DNA of 64,000 nt from Chthonomonadales bacterium. GTDB taxonomy: Bacteria; Armatimonadota; Chthonomonadetes; Chthonomonadales; CAJBBX01. Both the position numbers and the translations under genes were made by a program. The notes beneath the pieces are model-generated. The model searched no databases and had not been told where the DNA came from. It worked only from the letters and a program-made list of their open reading frames with translations. Below, one piece after another: positions 47,043-54,142 of this stretch (positions within the stretch are counted from its first letter, which is position 1; every line of letters begins with the position of its first letter). Where the stretch lies: positions 1-64,000 of the forward strand of contig DAIDHP010000011.1 of NCBI GenBank assembly GCA_027459625.1, given 5' to 3'.

Positions 47043-47096
47043 GCCATGTAAATTTTTTTTAATATTCACCACGGAAACGGACTGATGAGCGTTCTT

Positions 47097-47112
47097 TGGC
47101 ATGCCTTTTGCA
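47097..47112 (+). promoter_or_regulatory. Sigma-54 promoter P1
   Basis: TGGCATGCCTTTTGCA: GG and GC are separated by 10 nt, matching the -24/-12 consensus. About 145 bp upstream of P2; what it transcribes is not clear. Confidence 0.7.
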
Positions 47113-47240
47113 GTATGTATATGTGTGTGCGTTTGCTACGCTGATCCGACGATGGATTTGACCAGCCTTATGAGCCGTAGAAAAGCCGCTTTTTGGCTTT
47201 CCCTGATAATTTTTCTTGTTTTTTCGGGTAATCGGGGATT

Positions 47241-47257
47241 TTGGCACGCTACTTGCA
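47241..47257 (+). promoter_or_regulatory. Sigma-54 promoter P2 of first PEP-CTERM gene
   Basis: TTGGCACGCTACTTGCA is an essentially perfect -24/-12 element (TGGCAC-N5-TTGCA, GG-N10-GC). It would start transcription about 118 nt before the ATG at 47387. Confidence 0.88.
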
Positions 47258-47386
47258 CTATACTCATATGGGAGTAAACCGAGAAGGCGAATTCGCAGTG
47301 ACGATCCGTTCAGGCTTTCTCTATACATTTTTGTGGGGGACACCCCCTCACGCCACAGAGGACACTCACAGGAAGGAGAGTTATAA

Positions 47387-48076
47387 ATGATGCAAAGTTT
47401 TAAGAAATTGATTATCGGGCTTGCAGCCCTTTTGTTGTTGACGGTAGGACATTCAGCAAATGCAGTGACGTTGGACACACTTTTAAGTGGAGGAACCATT
47501 ACATCGGGGAACTTGACTTTTGGTAACTTCTCTTATACTGATAGTGCAAACTTGTCCGTCCCAGCCTCGACAATAAATGTAATTCCAATACAACAGCCTT
47601 TTTCTAAGACATATGGATTGGAATTTAGCGGCTCTTGGGTTACAAGTACGACCCCGGTCACTGCTGATTATACTATTTCCTATACTGTAACCGCACCCAC
47701 CGCAACTATTGATGATTACGAACTGAATATGACGGGAGCTATAATAGGTACTCCACCAACAGGACAAATAACAATCGCTGAGAACGCCATAGATCAAAAT
47801 AATAACGGATTGGCATCTATCGGTACAGCATTAGCCTATAATGGTTCATATACACCAACATTGTCTATATTAAGTGCCAAAGGGTATTTTCCCTTGCAGT
47901 CAAAGCTTTTAATAAATAAAAACATCAATATTTCAAATGGTGCAGGCACTATTACACACCTATCGGTTGTAGATCAAAACTTCTCACAAGTTCCGGAGCC
48001 GAGCGCTTTGATGATGCTCTTCGGATCGGGCATCTGCGGAAGCCTGTTCTTCCTGCGAAAGAGGAGCGTCGCCTAA
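47387..48076 (+). CDS. PEP-CTERM protein, copy 1
   Basis: A 229-residue exported protein. The signal peptide covers residues 5-26 (LIIGLAALLLLTVGHSANA). The mature part begins VTLDTLLSGGTITSGNLTFG, a motif shared with the next gene, and is Thr/Ser/Asn-rich and beta in character. The C-terminus has the sorting signal VPEPSALMMLFG, a hydrophobic helix and the basic tail FLRKRSVA, as recognised by exosortase, so it is processed at the membrane and probably goes to the cell surface or exopolysaccharide matrix. AAGGAG precedes two adjacent ATGs. No exosortase gene is in the window. Confidence 0.93.
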   Translation: MMQSFKKLIIGLAALLLLTVGHSANAVTLDTLLSGGTITSGNLTFGNFSYTDSANLSVPASTINVIPIQQPFSKTYGLEFSGSWVTSTTPVTADYTISYTVTAPTATIDDYELNMTGAIIGTPPTGQITIAENAIDQNNNGLASIGTALAYNGSYTPTLSILSAKGYFPLQSKLLINKNINISNGAGTITHLSVVDQNFSQVPEPSALMMLFGSGICGSLFFLRKRSVA

Positions 48077-48119
48077 TTCGGACGGACACCAAGGATTTAT
48101 ACGCCTTCTCCCCTAAACT

Positions 48120-48150
48120 CTCCCGCCTTCTCTGTGGCGGGAGTTTTTTT
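48120..48150 (+). terminator. Rho-independent terminator
   Basis: A perfect 8-bp stem, CTCCCGCC with GGCGGGAG, an 8-nt loop and seven T. Nearly identical to the terminator of the second PEP-CTERM gene. Confidence 0.95.
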
Positions 48151-48409
48151 GCGCGGGTAAGAGGGAAATGGACATGCAATATTCCCCGGTTACCTTCTCC
48201 AAGCGATCCGCACCTCACCATCGTATTATTGCCTGATTTTCAAATATTGCCGTTTTGACAACTTTATGGCATGCATTTTGCTCTATTCATTATTAGGATG
48301 TGTTCCGAGGAAGACCCCCGCCAACAACCTGACCGGAAGGGGCGCCCCTTGGATTTCACCAAAATCGCGAGGATCGCCGAAGGATGATCCAAATAAGGAG
48401 TACGCGCAA
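48151..48409 (+). other. Leader region of second PEP-CTERM gene
   Basis: It contains sigma-54 promoter P3 and a palindrome AAGGGGCGCCCCTT (48337-48350) within the predicted 117-nt leader. Together with the terminator the gene-free gap is 333 bp; nothing else is recognised. Confidence 0.55.
48267..48282 (+). promoter_or_regulatory. Sigma-54 promoter P3 of second PEP-CTERM gene
   Basis: TGGCATGCATTTTGCT: GG-N10-GC, the same spacing and similar wording as P1. Predicted leader of about 117 nt, equal to that from P2 to the first gene. Confidence 0.82.
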
Positions 48410-49150
48410 ATGCGAAAAACATGCTTGTTGACAATCGGTTTGGCTACGGTCATGATGCTATCGGTCGGGTTGACCGCTAATGCGGCTTCATTGACCTTAT
48501 ATGACCTGTTAACCCCTGGCTCAACCATCACATCGGGGAATTTAACGTTCTCCAACTTCAATTTCTCCGGGGGTTCTCTGCCCGACTACATCACTGATGC
48601 GGATGTGGAGAACAACATAACGGTATCTCCCTATGCGAACCAAACTGGCTCGGGGTTGGATTTCAACATGATGCCACAATCCAACATGTTTTGGTTCTTA
48701 TCGAATTTGGCGTATAACAATGCCAACATATCCTGGGGGTATGATGTTTCATCCGATCGAATACTCTCCAACGCTTTGACCTACAATTGGATTTTGTTCG
48801 GGGCTTCAGGCGGATCGAATGGTACGGGGAGCGTCGATTTGACGGAAACCGCTACCAACAACAATAACACTCTCTCAGACTTGTCGCTGTCAACCACAGT
48901 TTCGTCGACGGTTGGCATCAACGGGACATCCATCACTGCATCTTCCCCGAATATACCAGCCCCCGCCAATTACTCGCCGTATTCCATGTTGCATGTGGAT
49001 AACAACCTCGCATTCACATCCAATAATGCGGCTATCACATTAGGCCATATAGATGAAACCTTCGTACCGGAGCCGAACTCCCTGACAATGCTGCTTGGAT
49101 TGGCTGTTTGTGTCAGCCTGGTCTTCCCGAGGAAGAGGAGCGTCGCCTAA
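48410..49150 (+). CDS. PEP-CTERM protein, copy 2
   Basis: A 246-residue paralogue of the gene at 47387. Its signal peptide covers residues 4-24 and its mature start SLTLYDLLTPGSTITSGNLT is related to copy 1. The body is Asn/Ser/Thr-rich. The C-terminus is VPEPNSLTMLLGLAVCVSL, then PRKRSVA. The first ATG of the longer frame overlaps the promoter; the start at 48410 has AAGGAG 9 nt before it. Its own sigma-54 promoter and terminator make it a separate unit of the same design. Confidence 0.92.
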   Translation: MRKTCLLTIGLATVMMLSVGLTANAASLTLYDLLTPGSTITSGNLTFSNFNFSGGSLPDYITDADVENNITVSPYANQTGSGLDFNMMPQSNMFWFLSNLAYNNANISWGYDVSSDRILSNALTYNWILFGASGGSNGTGSVDLTETATNNNNTLSDLSLSTTVSSTVGINGTSITASSPNIPAPANYSPYSMLHVDNNLAFTSNNAAITLGHIDETFVPEPNSLTMLLGLAVCVSLVFPRKRSVA

Positions 49151-49192
49151 GCCGCGCGAGCTCCCTGGGATTTTACACGCCTTATCCTTTCA

Positions 49193-49225
49193 CTCTCCCG
49201 CCTACTCCGTGGCGGGAGAGTTTTT
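49193..49225 (+). terminator. Rho-independent terminator
   Basis: A perfect 10-bp stem, CTCTCCCGCC with GGCGGGAGAG, an 8-nt loop and five T. It faces the convergent pfkB gene. Confidence 0.93.
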
Positions 49226-49232
49226 GGATTGT

Positions 49233-50126
49233 CTAATCCGCCTGATCGGAGAGGAAAGCCATGGTTTGCGCGTAGCTTGGGATACCGGTTCTGCCGCCCA
49301 TATGCGTGCATTTCAAAGCGGCGACGGCGCCGGAGAACCTGCAGCACATCTCAATCCCCCACCCGTTCGCCATGGCGAACGCAAATGCGCCGTGAAAGAC
49401 ATCCCCCGCCCCCGTGGTGTCCGCCTCCTTCACGGAGAAAGCCTCCCCTTTTCCCACCCCCTCAGGCGATGAATATATCCACCCCTTCTCTCCGAGAGTG
49501 ATCACGGCGACGGAGGGGCCGTATGCGTGAATGGCGTCCAATGCGTATCGAAAATCCCCTTTCGAACCGACTTTCTCCATAAAAAAACGAGGGACGATAA
49601 GCACATCCACTAGCTTTAGCAGCGATGTATTACGGGGGGAAGGCATAAGGTCCGCCACGACGGGGTTTCCTCGCTCATGAGCGGCGGACGCCACAGCCAT
49701 GGAGAGATCCGGCATCGTGTCATCCACGAGCACGGCGTCCGAACATAGCGCGTCCTCAAGATCCGGAGGAGAACTGGGTTGCGGGGTAATTCGCATGGAT
49801 CGAAAGAAGATGGTGCGCTCCTTGGTGATCTCATCCACGTGAATGAAGCTGAAGGGGCTGGAGGCATTCGGAAAAAGCTGTATGTTTCTTACGCCCACCC
49901 CCTCCTCCCGAAATTCCCTTAGGATACTCTCTCCCACCTCATCCATGCCTAACCGTGTGTAGAGCGAGGTTTGGGAACCCAAACGAGCGCAAGCGACAAG
50001 AGCGGTGCCGATCAACCCTCCCCCTTGAATCAGGAAATCGCTGACGGGCGCCGATCCGCCGCGCGGAGTCTCCGGTGCGGTGAAAAGATAATCCTGACAA
50101 GCTATTCCCGCACCGGATATGAGCAT
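49233..50126 (-). CDS. PfkB/ribokinase-family sugar kinase
   Basis: A 297-residue kinase. FLIQGGGLIGTALVACARLG near the N-terminus and the C-terminal anion-hole motif ADTTGAGDVFHGAFAFAMA, with catalytic Asp, identify the family. Between them the ATP region has VAVITLGEKGWIY. The substrate could be ribose, adenosine, 2-keto-3-deoxygluconate or fructose-type sugars. The start MLISGAG is chosen: GAGGGG is just upstream, and the stop of the previous gene is one nt away, so the two are co-translated. Confidence 0.9.
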   Translation of the reverse strand: MLISGAGIACQDYLFTAPETPRGGSAPVSDFLIQGGGLIGTALVACARLGSQTSLYTRLGMDEVGESILREFREEGVGVRNIQLFPNASSPFSFIHVDEITKERTIFFRSMRITPQPSSPPDLEDALCSDAVLVDDTMPDLSMAVASAAHERGNPVVADLMPSPRNTSLLKLVDVLIVPRFFMEKVGSKGDFRYALDAIHAYGPSVAVITLGEKGWIYSSPEGVGKGEAFSVKEADTTGAGDVFHGAFAFAMANGWGIEMCCRFSGAVAALKCTHMGGRTGIPSYAQTMAFLSDQAD

Positions 50127-50127
50127 C

Positions 50128-50553
50128 TCACCCCTCGCTCTTCCCCATATGGCGCAGCAACTCCCGCTCCTCCGCCTTTTCGATATCCGTAAGAGTCTTA
50201 CGAGCCTGGGAAGCCTCCGTGCCAGGCATTTCAAGGTCGTCGGGGTTCACAAGCAGTGCGTAATGGAGAACAAAATCCTTCTCTCGCTCCGTCAAACGAC
50301 TTCTGCCCTCCTCGGAGAGCCCCTCCAACCATTTAGTCTTCATCTGATCACGAATATCATCGTGTCTTTTACGGATGTCCTTGGGAAGACTCTCCGGTTC
50401 AACATCCACGACGGATTCCTTTTCGTTGTATACTTTTTGCACCACACCGGTGAGCCCGGCGAAATACGGGAAATAGTTGCAGTTCTTCGCATCCTCCGAA
50501 GTCTGCGCTCTGGCGCGAATTCGCACCCTATCCCCTTCCTTCCAATTGGCCAT
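50128..50553 (-). CDS. Conserved hypothetical with SH3-like N-terminus
   Basis: A 141-residue acidic/basic mixed soluble protein. MANWKEGDRVRIRAR at the start, then AGLTGVVQKVYN, looks like a small KOW/SH3-type beta barrel; the rest is helical and charged (KDIRKRHDDIRDQMKTKW, LTEREKDFVLHYALLVN). The start at 50553 has GGAG 7 nt upstream. Function not recognised; the coupling to a PfkB kinase gives little clue. Confidence 0.7.
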   Translation of the reverse strand: MANWKEGDRVRIRARAQTSEDAKNCNYFPYFAGLTGVVQKVYNEKESVVDVEPESLPKDIRKRHDDIRDQMKTKWLEGLSEEGRSRLTEREKDFVLHYALLVNPDDLEMPGTEASQARKTLTDIEKAEERELLRHMGKSEG

Positions 50554-50667
50554 TCCTAACTCCTTCATGAGTATATATTTCAAACGCAGGCTACTGTGAA
50601 ATTGTACATTCGATGCGCCGTCCTCACATTATGATATGCTTGAACGCGATTTTCGCAATGGATACTA

Positions 50668-51774
50668 TCAACTATTATGGCAAGTCAATCTGACCGAGAG
50701 CCAATCCATCAGCAGCGGAACGCTCACATTCCTATCCAAACTTCTCCTTGCTTTGAGGATAAAATCCAGCGATTCCCGCCAGCCTTCCGGCGATCTTCCG
50801 CTGGACAACCGCAGAATTTCATCCCGATGATTGATAAAGATAAGCTCCGCGTCCTCCCCTAGGATTGAAGCCGCCATGAAGTCGCGATAACAAAGCGCCA
50901 TCAACTCCAAAAGCGTCCCAATCTGCGTTCGTCCGACCTTCTCCTTGCTCGAAGGTTCATCCGTTTCATCCTCGGCGCCATCCCCCTCCTGTGAAATCAG
51001 AGCTTTGGACGTCGCCGCCTTTTTTCGTATCTGTTCCGCGTATTTAAACGCCTCCAAAGGCGGAAGTTGCGCGGACTGAAAGGTGAATCGCGCCAAATCA
51101 TCCATCGCCTCAAAGGCATTGGGGTTTGACGCCAGCCGAAAAGCGGTTCCGACCCGCCCTTCCGCATAGGCGGCAAAGAGCCTAGCCTGCTCCATGGTGA
51201 TATTCAACTCCCGTTGAAGGTATTCCGCCAGTTCCCGCAATGGCGCAGGCGTCAGACGCAAAATCATGGATCTGGAGAGAATCGTCGGCAACATGCGCGC
51301 GGGATGCGTCGCGAGAAGCAGGAAAACCGCATATGACGGCGGCTCCTCCAACACCTTTAAAAGGCTATTCGCCGCCGGGATGGTTAACGTCTCAGCCTTT
51401 TCGATGATGAACACCCTTTTTCTCCCGATTACAGGGGAATGAATCAGTGTGTTTTCGAGCTTGCCTCCCGGTTTGCCATCTCTGTCCCAAAACTGCCAAA
51501 TCTGAGTCTGATCCCCGGCAGGCGGGATTAACACTATTTCCGGCTGCGAAGCTGACGCAACCCTACGGCATGATTCGCACACTCCGCACGCGTCAAATGG
51601 GGATCGGATGGGGTTGAGGCATGCCGCTGCCTTGGCGAACGCCAAAGCGAGCGTGGTTTTCCCCACCCCCTCGGGTCCCGTGAAAAGATAGGTTCCGGCG
51701 ATTTGATCGGCATCCAAGGCGTGCTGCAACGCTCTTACGGCGCTAGCGTGCCCCATTATTTTGGACAGGGTCAC
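50668..51774 (-). CDS. holB: DNA polymerase III delta-prime-like subunit
   Basis: A 368-residue clamp-loader AAA+ protein. It has an intact Walker A (GPEGVGKTT, residues 33-41), a Cys-rich zinc knuckle CGVCESCR, the sensor region FIIEKAETLT and the SRC-like LLATHPARMLPTILSRS (Ser-Arg instead of SRC). An acidic linker of about 25 residues (EGDGAEDETDEPSSKEK) interrupts the C-terminal domain. GTG start with GGGAGGG 7 nt upstream. Distinguished from DnaX by length and the lack of a tau extension. Confidence 0.9.
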   Translation of the reverse strand: MTLSKIMGHASAVRALQHALDADQIAGTYLFTGPEGVGKTTLALAFAKAAACLNPIRSPFDACGVCESCRRVASASQPEIVLIPPAGDQTQIWQFWDRDGKPGGKLENTLIHSPVIGRKRVFIIEKAETLTIPAANSLLKVLEEPPSYAVFLLLATHPARMLPTILSRSMILRLTPAPLRELAEYLQRELNITMEQARLFAAYAEGRVGTAFRLASNPNAFEAMDDLARFTFQSAQLPPLEAFKYAEQIRKKAATSKALISQEGDGAEDETDEPSSKEKVGRTQIGTLLELMALCYRDFMAASILGEDAELIFINHRDEILRLSSGRSPEGWRESLDFILKARRSLDRNVSVPLLMDWLSVRLTCHNS

Positions 51775-51831
51775 CTAACAACCCTCCCTTCGTGATAAGA
51801 GGAGACTATGGGGATTTCACCTCGACACCGC

Positions 51832-52827
51832 TCACCACTCCTCATGCACGCCTGCATCCTCCGCAGCGAGAAACCTCTCAGCCTGAATAGCCGACATGCA
51901 GCCTGACCCTGCGGCGCTGATCGCCTGCCGATACTCCGAATCCTGTACGTCCCCGCAAGCGTATACGCCAATTTTCGTGGTGCGGACGTCATGATGCGTG
52001 CGAATATAACCAACCTCATCCATATCTATCTGACCGAAGAAAAGCTCGCTATTGGGTTTATGACCGATCGCCATAAAAACACCGGCTATCTCTTTCTCCG
52101 AGAGTTGGCCCGTGACGGTATCCTTCAAGGTGACGCCCGTGACCTGCTTCTTCTCCGGATCGTGTATTTTCCGTATCACTTTGTTCCACAAGACGGTAAT
52201 TTTCGGGTGATTCAGGATGCGCTGCTGCATAACCATGGAGGCGCGCAATTGGTCGCGTCGATGAACTATGTAGACCCGACTGGCATAATAGGTGAGGTAA
52301 AGAGCCTCCTCCGCCGAAGTATCCCCGCCTCCCACAACGATGAGTTCTTTGTTGCGAAATGCCGGCATCGCGCCATCACACGTGGCGCACGCCGAAACGC
52401 CCGCTCCGCCCAGCCCTCCCTCCCAAACGGGTTTCTCCTCATCAAGCCCCAGCCACCTCGCGGATGCACCGGTGGCGATGATCAAGGCGCGTGAGGTGTA
52501 GAGATCATCATTCACCCACACTTTGAAGGGACGCTCGGATAGGTCCACCTTCGTCGCCATCTCCTCCACAAAACGCACGCCAAAACGGGCAACCTGTTCG
52601 CGCATTCGAGTCATCAACTCGGGTCCCATAATCCCTTCCGGAAACCCGGGGAAGTTCTCCACCTCTGTGGTTATGGTGAGCTGTCCGCCTTGTCCTTGCA
52701 TCCCCTGCCCCATTCCGACCCCACCGTCAATAAGGAGCGGGTTCAAATTGGCGCGGGCTGCGTAGAGCGCGGCGGTATAGCCTGCCGGACCGCTACCCAG
52801 TATAATGATGCTATTCTCCGATGACAT
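51832..52827 (-). CDS. trxB: Thioredoxin reductase
   Basis: A 331-residue flavoenzyme that reduces thioredoxin with NADPH. FAD loop ILGSGPAGYTAA (9-20), redox-active CATC at 147-150, NADPH loop VVGGGDTSAEEA and C-terminal YACGDVQDSEYRQA. An internal Gly/Gln/Met run (GMGQGMQGQGG, 38-48) near the FAD site is longer than usual. The product supports thiol homeostasis in a peroxide-sensitive organism. Confidence 0.96.
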   Translation of the reverse strand: MSSENSIIILGSGPAGYTAALYAARANLNPLLIDGGVGMGQGMQGQGGQLTITTEVENFPGFPEGIMGPELMTRMREQVARFGVRFVEEMATKVDLSERPFKVWVNDDLYTSRALIIATGASARWLGLDEEKPVWEGGLGGAGVSACATCDGAMPAFRNKELIVVGGGDTSAEEALYLTYYASRVYIVHRRDQLRASMVMQQRILNHPKITVLWNKVIRKIHDPEKKQVTGVTLKDTVTGQLSEKEIAGVFMAIGHKPNSELFFGQIDMDEVGYIRTHHDVRTTKIGVYACGDVQDSEYRQAISAAGSGCMSAIQAERFLAAEDAGVHEEW

Positions 52828-53252
52828 TATCCGCTGATCTCCATAATCTTTCGAAATTACAATTTATCAAACGCCATGGAAAACACTCGATGGCTTACTA
52901 ATAGGATACCGAAAAAAACGGCTTGATTTCACTCTGAAGGCGGAAACGGAATCTCTTAACACTCCATCAACCGAAACAATCCTTTATATAAGAGGTAATT
53001 GCAAAATTCAGAAAATGAGGCTAATATCGCTCATTTCATGCTCGGCGAAATACCTGAAAAGCGAATTTTGCAATTACCTGTATAATCCAACATTTTTCCA
53101 CTCGGTTTGAAAATCGTGAAGGAATTTCCCGAATAATGGTGAAATGTGACTACTGGGTTTAAGAAAGTGACGACACGCTTACATAATAACAGCTTTATTC
53201 CAATTTCGCCAATTTGGATCACTTGAAACCAAAAACAACAAAGGAGAAAAAC
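52828..53252. other. Divergent region between trxB and the prepilin-like gene
   Basis: 425 bp holding the best-preserved repeat element (52993-53079). A TATAAT follows its right end at 53081-53086, without a good -35 box. No gene is seen. Confidence 0.5.
52993..53079 (+). repeat. 87-bp inverted-repeat element, copy 5 (best preserved)
   Basis: Perfect 17-bp terminal inverted repeats, AGGTAATTGCAAAATTC and GAATTTTGCAATTACCT, with an inner inverted repeat AAATGAG...CTCATTT. TATAA is found on both sides (one and two nt out) as a possible target-site duplication. No reading frame inside. Confidence 0.92.
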
Positions 53253-54104
53253 ATGTACTGTCGATCATGCGGAGCGCAAAATCCCGAAGGCGCTGCCATC
53301 TGCGCGGTTTGCAGCAAGCCGATCAGCGGTCAACCGGCAACGTCACCTCAACCCATCGCTCACGGAGGCCCATACATCGTCCAGCCAAAAAAGACCAGCA
53401 CGCTGGCGATCGTCTCGCTTGTTCTTGGGATACTGGCTTTTTTCTGCTTTGGCATCACCTCCTTGTTTGGAGTTATTTGCGGCGTTATCGCCCTTAATCA
53501 GATCAACCGAGATGAAAAGTACGAAGGAAAAGGCATTGCGATTGCTGGAACGATCCTGTCAGGCGTTTCCTTTGCGTTTTTATCCATCTTACTCGCCATC
53601 CTTTTCCCCGTCTTTGCGCAAGCCAGAGAGAAGGCGAAAGAGGAGAGTTGCATGACCAATCAAAGGTATCTCTCGCGCGCTATGTTAATGTACGCCCAAG
53701 ATCATAACGAATCCCTGCCTCCCAATAAAGATTGGTGCGATCTCATCACGCCCTACATCACGGACAAAAAGATTTTTCAATGCCCTTCCGCCGATTCCAA
53801 TACCAATAATGTCGGTAAATCAACCACTTACGCCTATAACTCACATTGCAATCATTTGAATATCCTAAAGGTCAACATGCCAAGCATAACACCTATGACC
53901 TTCGACGCGAAAAACTCCAAGTGGAATCAATCCGGCGGTGATGAGCTTGTGGCATGCAGACACGTCAATAAAACCGTTATGTCGTTCCTTGACGGGCACG
54001 TGGAAAGCAAAACCCCTGAGGAGGCGCGGGAGACCATTTGGGACCCCATGGGCTTTTGGCATCCGGATCCAAGCAGGATAAGGATGATACCCACAGGGAA
54101 ATAA
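53253..54104 (+). CDS. Zinc-ribbon / DUF4190 / prepilin-type H-X9-DG protein
   Basis: This 283-residue protein shows an unusual domain order. An N-terminal zinc ribbon (MYCRSCGAQNPEGAAICAVC) is followed by two membrane helices of DUF4190 type (LAIVSLVLGILAFFCFG and IAIAGTILSGVSFAFLS). Then comes FPVFAQAREKAKEESCMTNQ, MYAQDHNESLPP and finally HVNKTVMSFLDGHVE, which is the H-X9-DG motif of DUF1559-type pseudopilins. The FPVFAQAREKA wording is common in Armatimonadota prepilins. AAGGAG precedes the ATG at 53253. It is not a normal type-IV prepilin, as no leader cleavage site is at the N-terminus. Confidence 0.85.
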   Translation: MYCRSCGAQNPEGAAICAVCSKPISGQPATSPQPIAHGGPYIVQPKKTSTLAIVSLVLGILAFFCFGITSLFGVICGVIALNQINRDEKYEGKGIAIAGTILSGVSFAFLSILLAILFPVFAQAREKAKEESCMTNQRYLSRAMLMYAQDHNESLPPNKDWCDLITPYITDKKIFQCPSADSNTNNVGKSTTYAYNSHCNHLNILKVNMPSITPMTFDAKNSKWNQSGGDELVACRHVNKTVMSFLDGHVESKTPEEARETIWDPMGFWHPDPSRIRMIPTGK

Positions 54105-54142
54105 GCTCGAAGTGGTGCTTTTGGGAAAGCGAAACGCGCTCA

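Larger units (their letters stand above)
47043..47386 (+). other. Regulatory region of first PEP-CTERM gene
   Basis: 344 bp with two sigma-54 promoters (47097 and 47241), a small inverted repeat AAAGCC...GGCTTT followed by T-rich sequence at about 47185-47235, and a GGGGG-ACA-CCCCC hairpin (47335-47347) in the leader. Confidence 0.6.

Noticed and set aside
53081-53086. TATAAT after the repeat element as the promoter of the prepilin-like gene
   Set aside because: No -35 box at 16-18 nt and 166 bp from the gene; may be part of a target-site duplication.
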